A stretch of DNA of 11,729 nt from Baffinella frigidus (taxonomy: Eukaryota; Cryptophyceae; Cryptomonadales; Baffinellaceae): the NCBI GenBank assembly GCA_026770585.1, contig MU646396.1:563228-574956 (forward strand), written 5' to 3'. Positions 6,263 through 11,729 of the stretch are shown in pieces. Under the pieces are notes generated by a model. The model was given only the letters and a program-made list of their open reading frames with translations, did no database searches and was not told the origin of the DNA. Position numbers and translations under genes: made by a program. Position 1 is the first letter of the stretch. Every line of letters begins with the position of its first letter.

Positions 6263-9200
6263 ATGGCGGACAGCGCGTACCTCCAGGTTGCTCACCGCAA
6301 CCCCCCGGATCCCAGCGGTGCGCGCAGCTGCTTCCCTGGACGAGGCGGCTTCAGTGCAGCGGACGCTGCGGTGGTGCGCCTGTGAGTCAGGGTTTCGCTG
6401 GCTGCGTTTCCTCGCGAGCACGGGCTGGCTGGCGGTTGGGGGGTTGGGAGGTGGCGCGCCGGGAGGAACTCAGGGCGGCGACCTGTTGGACCTCAGTGTT
6501 GCTTGCGGAACTCGAGCCTTTGGCCGCGGGCACTTCCTTGGGCGCTGGTGCCTGTTCGCTGTAGCAGCCCGCCGGGCGCGATTCGGTCTGTGGGGTTGGC
6601 AGGAGCGGTGGCTGGTAAGTGGGCGTCCCGTGTGCGTGTGATCCACCGACGAAAGACATGGCGCTGAGCCCATCCCGTGTCTCATCGCGCAGGAACATGT
6701 CGGGGCTGCGTTAACGGCCGGGCTGGCGTCGGTGGCGGCGGCGCAGCCGAATGACCCTGTCGACTACCTAGCGCACTGGCTGCTCAAGTACCTCGCTGTG
6801 GAGGAACAGAAGGTGCGTTAGCCCTGGACCCTACACTATAGACTCTGCACCCTGAAACCTGAACACTCAACACTGGAAACTCCAAACAGGGAATCCTGAA
6901 CCCTGAACCCGAAACCCTACTCCCGAAATCCTGAACACCAAAGGATGAATTCTGAACCCTAAACCCTGAACGCCAACCCCCCGCAGACGGCGGCGTCCGC
7001 AGCGGAGATGTTGATCAAGAAGGAGCAGGAAGACATGGACAAGACAGAGCAGGCGGTCGAGGATAAGAAGAGCGCCCTCATCCTCCAGGTCTGAAACCTA
7101 AACCCTACCTCTCTTTGTTGTTTCTCGCGAGCCTAGAACATGAAAGATCGGTGGTCGAGGATACGAAGAGCGCCCTCATTCTTCAGGTGAAACCTACACC
7201 CTACCGCCACAGTTGCGAGTCCCAACACCCTAAATCGAAGCCTGACCCCAAAAACCCTGACCAGGTGGACCAGTACAAGTCAGACATCGCATCGTCATTC
7301 ACCATCGAAGCCATGCACGACGTCCTCATCAAAGCCCTCCGGTTCGGAACCCTACACCCTAACACCTGAACCCTACGACGAGCGTATCATTGTGCCACCC
7401 TGGTTTAGGGTAAGGGTTTAGGACGTTGCCAAAACCTAAAATCAAAACCCTATACCCTAAACCCTGAACCCTGAACCCTGAACCCTGAACCCTGAACCCT
7501 AAACACCAAACCTCAACCTCAACCTCAACCTCAACCTCAACCTCAACCTCAACCTCAAACCCAACCCCAAACCCCCACACCAGCGAAACAACCGCGGCAT
7601 CCAACGCCTACATCGCAATCCTCGAACCCCGCACCCCCCCCGAGGTAAACCATAAACCCCAACCCTCAAACCCTAAACCATGAACCCCAAACCCCACACC
7701 CTAAACCCTAAACCCTAAACCCTAAACCCTAAACCCCTAACCCTTAACCCTTAACCAGGGGCAAACCGAGGCCGAAGAGGAAGCGTACGTGCCTCCGGAG
7801 GTCCCGGAGGGGGAGGAGGCGCCCCCTGCGCCGAAGACGCTCCCGCTGGTCCCGAAGTTCTCGGCGCTGAAGTACGTCCGGGCCAACGAAGCAAACTCCT
7901 TCCTGGTCTGAACCCGAAACCCTTTCCTGGTATGAAACATGAACCCTGAACCCTGAACCCTGAACCCTGAACCCTGAACCCTGAAGACGCTCACGCTGAT
8001 TCCGAAATACTCGGCCCTGAATGAGCCCAACTCGTTCCTGGTCTGAACCTGAACCCCAGACCCCAGACCCTGAACCGTGTTGTCGAGCCGAGTTGACGCA
8101 GGTGGCAGATGTTTCTGTTATTATTATTCATCGATGTCATTAATATCAACAATAAATAACACATGCACCACGAACAGGTGGGTACGGAGCTGGTATCCCC
8201 CGCGCTGGGCCCGCCAAGCATGTCCTTCAAGGCTGTGGAAGCGCGCGCCGGGTAAACCCTAAACCCTAAACCCGAAACCCCGAAACCTGAAACCCAAAAC
8301 CCGAAACCCAAACCCTAAACCCGAAACCAGGATGATGCACAAGAGCGTGATGGAGGCCGACCCCCCCGCGATCTTCCACGACATGCCGATGCCGGGGTAA
8401 ACCTCTCTAAACCCTAAACCCTAAACCTAAGCCTAAACCCTAAATAAACCCTAGACCATAAACCATAACCCCCACATAAACCCCACATAAACCCCAAAGC
8501 CTAGCCACAAAACACCAAATCCCAAACCGTAAACTCTCAACCCTAAACCCTTATCTCTACACGATAACGCAGGTCATTCGCGAGCGCGGCGATGCTGACG
8601 AGCGAGACGGACACGCACCTCGCGGGCGGCGTCCTCGGCCTCGTCTGGTAACCCCTACCTCTGCCTCACTCAATCTGCTTTCATCCCAATCATGAGACCG
8701 GGAGTCCATTTCTCGGGGGGTTGGTGCAAATCCGTCAACTTTGGGGGTGAAAACGATCAGACAACCCGATTGGGGAAGAGCTAGAAACCCCTACTTCTCT
8801 AGAGCCTAGAAACGAGTGGTCCGGAACCCCATACCTTAAATAGACGGCGACGTACCTCGCGGGGGGCGTCCTCGGGCTGGTCTGGCAACCCCGAAACCCT
8901 ACACTCTTTACCCTTCACCCTTCTTCACTTCTCTCGTGCCTAGCAATGAGTGATCTGGCATCCTAAACGCTCAACCCCTAAACCCGAAGCCCCTGATGCA
9001 GCGTCGATACGGTGGCCCCGACGGGTGGGGTGTTCAAGGAGCAGGACGAGATGGTGCTCAAGATGCTCACGGAGACCGCGGCAAAGACTCAGGTCAGTCC
9101 TAAACCCCTATCTATGTTTCAGTCTATCTAGGCTCAGGAATTTGGTGAGGCCAAGTCCGTTTCCGCTCAACAGTTAACGGATTAGTACCGTACACCCAGC

Positions 9201-11660
9201 ATGTCAACTTCGGAATAGTCAGGCAAGCGGAGTGCGGCAGAGGTAGGAGCAGTGTGGCGCTCGTGCGAAGATGCTCACGGAGACGGCGGCGAAGACTCAG
9301 GTGAGGAGAGGTGCACAGCTCTTGACTGTCCAGAACCGCGCAGGGGTTGTTGTACAAGGGACTGGTGTGAACCGGGCAGAGTTCACACGAGGACACCCTC
9401 GGATTGTTGGAGAGTGGGACTGGGAGAGGAGCGTGCGCTGTGGTGGTGGTGTCCCGGGTATGCAAGGGTTGGGTTGGGTTGCACCGCATCTTCGGTCGTA
9501 GAACAAGGGCGCCGCGCCCCTCGAGGCGGGCTTTTTCTCAACGTTCCCGTGTGCGGCGCGATTTCTCAAATCCCGTTGCCGTGTTCGGCGAGCAGGGCGG
9601 GGTTAAAGTTCCCTGCACCCTCAATGCTAAACCCGGAACCCCAAACCCGAAGGTTGCCTGCACTCTAAATCCTGAACCCGAAACCCGAAACGCAGGAGCG
9701 GTTGGTGGTTGAGGAGCGTGGGCGGATAGTGGAGGAAGATGCGGTGCTGACAAAGCTCTTCGCAGAGGATATCGTCACCCCTGAGGACCAGGTCAATCCT
9801 CGCCCAAACAAATGTGCTTTGGTGAACGTCGACGTTTTTGTACCGAGACCGTCGGGAGCAACACTGGACCAGGTCCTGCTCTCCTCCTTCTTCGCCAGAA
9901 CGGTTTTCGTATCTGTTGGCCACTGAAAAAAAAAGAAATGATGGAAAAAGTTGATGGCACTGGTACTCAACCGACAATCAGGTCCTCATAAACCCTGAAC
10001 CCTGAAACCTGAAACCTGAACCCTGAACCCTGAACCCTGAACCCTGAACCCTGAACCCTGAACCCTGAACCCTGAACCCTAAACCATCTCCTCCTCCTTC
10101 ATACGGACACCGTTGCCCCCGAGGACCAGGTGATCATCTCCTCCTTTCCTCATCCTCTCCAAACCCTTCTCCAGTACTCAACAAACCCCAAACCAAGAAA
10201 ATTCAAGACCTCGGCACCCCCCTCGGAATCGATCCCGGCACCTCACTCTTATTCTTGCTCTGCCTGAGTTTTATTCTGGCTCGTCCTGAAGGCTTTCTAT
10301 TCGCCCTGTTTTATTGGGTTTCTGCTCTTAAATACCTTGAAGGACGAGCCATGATAAAACCCAAACAGCGCCAGTTATTCCCTGGGCTGCGCAAGCAAGC
10401 ACGCAGATGCGATCCACACCCCCTCCTCCTCCTTCATTACTCTCAAACCTCATTACCCTCGCCCGGTTTCGGCATGGTCGCGGCACCCCCCCCCCCCCGG
10501 GAGGGTTTCAACAGGGGTGCATGGGACGCGCCTGCAACCCTACACACTCAAAACCCTAAACCCCACAACCCAAAACCTGAACACCAAACATAAAAACTAA
10601 ACACAAAACACTGAACGCAGGTGGCGGGGGACGGGGACGACGTGGCGACACTGGAGGCAAAAGTGGACGCTGCTGCCTCGACGCGCTTCGCCGCGGTGCG
10701 CACCCTAAACCCTCAACTATAAACCCAAACCACTAGTCCCTAGACTTCAAACCGCCAACCTCTAAACCCCAGCCCAAACCCCAAACCCTGAACCCTGAAC
10801 CCTAAAAATGAAAATCAGCACTCAACCCTCTACCCCGCGCCGGGTGCGCACACTCCTCAGAGAGTGCATCCCCGCGGAGAAGGTCGGGCACCACGGGCAC
10901 ACCATCAAGGCGATCCTCGGCCTGAGACCCTACACAACCAACAATTGACCATCAACAATAGCATAATAGATAATAAATAATAGATAATAAATGATAAACC
11001 CCACACCAGGTGCGGGCGCTCCTCAGCGAGAAGATCCCCGCGGAGAAGGTCGGGCACCACGGGCACACCATGCAGGAGATCCTGAACCTGGGGGCAGAGC
11101 ACCCGACATCGCGGGTCGCGGCGGCGGCGGAGGCGCTCGTGGGGTGCACGCCCGACGAGACGTCCGAGCTGTGCTCTCTGCTCGCGGGCCTCGACATCAA
11201 GGTCATCAACGAGACCATGGTTCAGGAGGCGCGTGCGCGCCTGCTCCCGGAAGGCGCAACGCCGATCACGCACGAGACAGAGGGGCTCACCTTCGCAGGG
11301 AAGCTCCTCCTCGCCTTCGTCACCCTCGCCCTCGAGGTCTCCCGAACCCGCCAACACCCGTTATCATTATTATTGGAATCCGCCAGCGAAAACCACCACC
11401 ACAATTCTGGGCTATCCTAGCAACAAATTCAGCAAAGCATGTGTGTGGTAATTTTCCTGAAAGAGAGTCCGTTGCCGGGTTCTGAAAGACCCCCCACACA
11501 CACGCAGATCGCGGCGCCCGCGCTGCGGCTGCAGATGATGCGCCGCGCCGAGGAGGAGGCCAAGCTCGCTGAACTCGAGGCTGAGAAGGCTGCCAAGCAG
11601 GCTGAGCTCGATGCTGCTGCCGGCGCCGCCGCGAGAGAGAGAGAGAGAGAGGCGGAGTAG
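6263..11660 (+). CDS. Dpy-30 motif plus GAF domain protein, RSP2-like ciliary protein (14 exons)
   Basis: Exons: 6263-6286, 6693-6812, 6987-7088, 7265-7341, 7584-7644, 7759-7905, 8178-8251, 8331-8396, 8573-8647, 9002-9092, 9696-9791, 10621-10695, 11010-11336, 11508-11660 (TAG 11658-11660). Every junction is GT-AG and in phase; the product is about 495 residues. MADSAYLQ joins EHVGAALTAGLASVAAA and QPNDPVDYLAHWLLKY: a Dpy-30 motif (residues 1-45) close to the DYDC1 pattern YLQKHLG...DPIEYLA. A coiled segment follows (about 49-82). Residues ~95-280 form a GAF domain: TAASNAYIAILE, SALKYVRA, GTELV, MSFKAVEA, FHDMPMPGSFASA, LAGGVLGLVCVDTVAP, FKEQDEMVLKMLTETAAK. The C-terminus is helical and ends in a Glu/Ala/Lys coiled coil. 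Dpy-30 motifs dock to amphipathic helices of scaffold proteins, and Chlamydomonas radial spoke protein 2 combines Dpy-30 and GAF, so a role in a radial spoke or other axonemal complex is likely. It is shorter than Chlamydomonas RSP2 as I recall it, and orthology is unproven. The start is chosen because MADSAYLQ fits the family. Confidence 0.82.
6287..6692 (+). other. Intron 1 of the Dpy-30/GAF gene, GC-rich and without telomere-like repeats
   Basis: 406 nt from GTTGCT to CATCGCGCAG. It holds two better-looking donors, GTGAGT at 6383 and GTAAGT near 6614. A reading frame open from 6168 would join exon 2 in phase through the 6614 donor and give a different, longer N-terminus without the YLQ motif. 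Alternative first exons are therefore possible. Confidence 0.5.
6813..6986 (+). repeat. Telomere-like repeats in intron 2
   Basis: After the donor GTGCGT come CCCTGAA, CCCGAAA and related units, with the acceptor CCCCCCGCAG. No echo of the neighbouring exons was seen here. Confidence 0.75.
7151..7186 (+). pseudogene. Echo of exon 3 tail
   Basis: Reads VVEDTKSALILQ followed by GT, against AVEDKKSALILQ at the end of exon 3 (6987-7088). It lies 98 bp downstream in intron 3, after a TTTCTCGCGAGCCTAGAA block that also recurs near 8797 and 8935. No intact acceptor is directly upstream. Confidence 0.78.
7359..7583 (+). repeat. Telomere-like array with CCTCAA hexamer run, intron 4
   Basis: CCCTGAA tandem copies (about 7460-7500), then about eight perfect CCTCAA hexamers (about 7509-7557), then CCCCAAA units and the acceptor ACACCAG. 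Near 7400-7425 a short piece appears in the opposite orientation (TTTAGGGTAAGGGTTTAGG), the only clear inversion of the array in a plus-strand intron. Confidence 0.8.
7645..7758 (+). repeat. Intron 5: donor and acceptor joined by CCCTAAA repeats
   Basis: 114-nt intron GTAAACC...TTAACCAG composed almost only of CCCTAAA-type units, with five perfect CCCTAAA in a row near 7700-7730. Confidence 0.82.
7906..7983 (+). repeat. CCCTGAA array between exon 6 and its echo
   Basis: Starts GTCTGAACCCGAAACCC, includes a tiny repeat of the exon end (TTTCCTGGTATGAA), then about six CCCTGAA units up to the echo at 7984. Confidence 0.8.
7984..8040 (+). pseudogene. Echo of exon 6 tail
   Basis: 57 bp reading KTLTLIPKYSALNEPNSFL against KTLPLVPKFSALKYVRANEANSFL, with the same following donor GTCTGAACC. 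Relative to the exon it lost about five codons, some substitutions keep the residue type, and the frame is open. There is no acceptor before it; it follows CCCTGAA repeats directly. Confidence 0.8.
8252..8330 (+). repeat. Intron 7: 79 nt made entirely of telomere-like heptamers
   Basis: GTAAACCCTAAACCC at the start and AAACCCGAAACCAG at the end, with only CCCTAAA, CCCGAAA, CCCAAAA and CCTGAAA units between. The donor is formed by GT-AAACCC and the acceptor by AAACC-AG. This is the clearest example of an intron that is the repeat itself. Confidence 0.88.
8397..8572 (+). repeat. Intron 8: telomere-like array
   Basis: GTAAACCTC then CCCTAAA, CCATAAA and CCCACATAAA units, ending in CTACACGATAACGCAG. 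No exon echo was seen. Confidence 0.8.
8659..8785 (+). mobile_element. SINE-like element copy F
   Basis: Starts CTCTGCCTCACTCAATCTG, keeps GGTGCAAATCCGTCAACTTTG near 8724-8745 and ends GTGAAAACGATC and ACAACCCGATTGG; the middle has diverged. Flanked by AACCCCTAC at 8650-8658 and 8786-8794, a possible 9-bp target-site duplication, but that sequence also resembles the intron repeats. Confidence 0.55.
8841..8885 (+). pseudogene. Echo of exon 9 tail with damaged donor
   Basis: Reads TYLAGGVLGLVW against THLAGGVLGLV(C) of exon 9. The donor is GC instead of GT (TCTG/GCAACC), and the first copied codon is TAG, in frame. It lies downstream of element copy F in intron 9, so it is probably unused. Confidence 0.78.
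9128..9245 (-). mobile_element. SINE-like element copy G
   Basis: On the minus strand: CCTCTGCCGCACTCCGCTTG, CCTGACTATTCCGAAGTTGAC, GTGTACGGTACTAATCCGTT, then the GAGCGGAAACGGACTTGG end. The T-arm-like hairpin is ACGG-(7 nt)-CCGT: compared with GCGG in copy A, the first base changed so that the outer pair becomes A-U. It is antisense in intron 10 and lies between exon 10 and its echo. Confidence 0.65.
9268..9300 (+). pseudogene. Echo of exon 10 tail
   Basis: 33 bp coding for KMLTETAAKTQ, the same residues as the end of exon 10 (9060-9092), with only synonymous changes (ACC to ACG, GCA to GCG), followed by GTGAGG, a better donor than the GTCAGT of the real exon. No acceptor fits upstream. Confidence 0.8.
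9301..9695 (+). other. Rest of intron 10, mostly unique sequence
   Basis: About 300 bp of GC-rich unique sequence with no domain-like reading frame, then CCCGAAA/CCCTGAA-type units from about 9615 up to the acceptor AAACGCAG. Confidence 0.5.
9792..10100 (+). repeat. Intron 11 with a near-perfect CCCTGAA array
   Basis: Unique sequence to about 9985, then CCCTGAA units at about 9992-10080, nine or more in an almost perfect row, the most uniform array of the window. Confidence 0.82.
10101..10129 (+). pseudogene. Echo of exon 11 tail
   Basis: Reads DTVAPEDQ followed by GTGATC, against DIVTPEDQ at the end of exon 11 (9696-9791). It lies 3' of the CCCTGAA array, so echo and exon are separated by the repeat. 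Short, but the matching position before a GT makes chance unlikely. Confidence 0.65.
10268..10360. repeat. Inverted repeat with ~25-bp arms, MITE-like
   Basis: GTTTTATTCTGGCTCGTCCT then GAAGG (10268-10292) pairs with 10335-10360 (CCTTGAAGGACGAGCCATGA then TAAAAC). Identical blocks are GTTTTAT and TGGCTCGTCCT; the loop is 42 nt. It is AT-rich, with no ORF and no clear target-site duplication. Its sequence differs from the hairpin at 3304-3384. Confidence 0.65.
10696..10843 (+). repeat. Telomere-like repeats in intron 12
   Basis: After GTGCGC come CCCTAAA, CCCTCAA, CCCCAAA and CCCTGAA variants. The stretch leads up to a decoy copy of exon 13. Confidence 0.75.
10844..10924 (+). pseudogene. Echo of exon 13 head without splice sites
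   Basis: 81 bp reading VRTLLRECIPAEKVGHHGHT then IKAILGL, against VRALLSEKIPAEKVGHHGHT then MQEILNL at 11010. The block from CCCCGCGGAGAAGGTC onward is near-identical. The base before it is G (CGCCGG), so the acceptor AG is lost, and the end is followed by AGACCC, not GT. It cannot be spliced in as it stands. Confidence 0.82.
10964..10991 (+). repeat. Perfect 14-bp tandem repeat, two copies
   Basis: TAATAGATAATAAA twice in a row in an AT-rich tract (10930-10995) just before the exon 13 acceptor. A similar AT-rich island precedes the exon 7 acceptor (8115-8160). These may hold branch points. Confidence 0.7.
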
Positions 11661-11692
11661 GGGGGCGAGAGACACGGAGAGATGAGGAGAGC

Positions 11693-11724
<32 letters not shown>

Positions 11725-11729
11725 GTGGG
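11640..11729 (+). repeat. (GA)n microsatellite over the C-terminus and 3' UTR
   Basis: A GAGAGA run at about 11632-11652 codes for the RERERE end of the Dpy-30/GAF protein; further GA runs follow the stop codon up to the window end (about 11689-11722). Length polymorphism in the coding run would shift the frame and the stop. Confidence 0.85.

Noticed and set aside
6168-6641. A 157-codon plus-strand ORF as first exon of the Dpy-30/GAF gene
   Set aside because: It can join exon 2 in phase through GTAAGT, but it lacks the YLQ motif supplied exactly by the short exon 6263-6286. Kept as a possible alternative.
10255-10593. A 112-codon plus-strand ORF
   Set aside because: It spans an inverted repeat and heptamer array inside an intron; no family resemblance.

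Overview
The window is nuclear DNA from a eukaryote with many small exons, GT-AG introns and GC-rich coding sequence. The heptamers CCCTAAA, CCCTGAA and CCCGAAA fill most introns. CCCTAAA is the plant and green-algal telomere repeat. One gene looks ciliary (Dpy-30 plus GAF). Together these suggest a flagellated green alga, probably a prasinophyte; a Cymbomonas-like species is my guess and is not proven by the sequence. No CRISPR, rRNA or tRNA gene was seen, and nothing looks prokaryotic.

Layout: (1) 84-3106, plus strand: the 3' part of a COQ3/UbiG-type ubiquinone O-methyltransferase gene, five exons, with the 5' end outside the window. (2) 3107-4047: a convergent spacer with short retroposon-like elements and hairpins. 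(3) 4048-6114, minus strand: a gene of three or four exons for a protein I do not recognise. (4) 6115-6262: a 148-bp head-to-head spacer, probably a shared promoter. (5) 6263-11660, plus strand: a complete 14-exon gene for a protein of about 495 residues with an N-terminal Dpy-30 motif, a GAF domain split over six exons, and a charged helical C-terminus. It resembles radial spoke protein 2-like ciliary proteins. All phases of the 14 exons agree.

The introns are the unusual part. Many are telomere-like heptamers almost from splice site to splice site, always with the C-rich strand as the sense strand: CCCTAAA on the top strand in the two plus genes, TTTAGGG on the top strand inside the minus gene. 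The sense repeat contains neither GT nor AG, so such an intron has almost no cryptic splice sites. Next to many exons lies a diverged echo of the exon edge: exon tails echoed downstream, exon heads echoed upstream. At least 14 echoes are listed. A dispersed element of about 70-130 bp occurs seven times. Two copies have perfect 14-bp flanking direct repeats, and one copy separates COQ3 exon 1 from its own echo. This points to an active process of retroposition and junction duplication that produces decoy exons and may create or enlarge introns.
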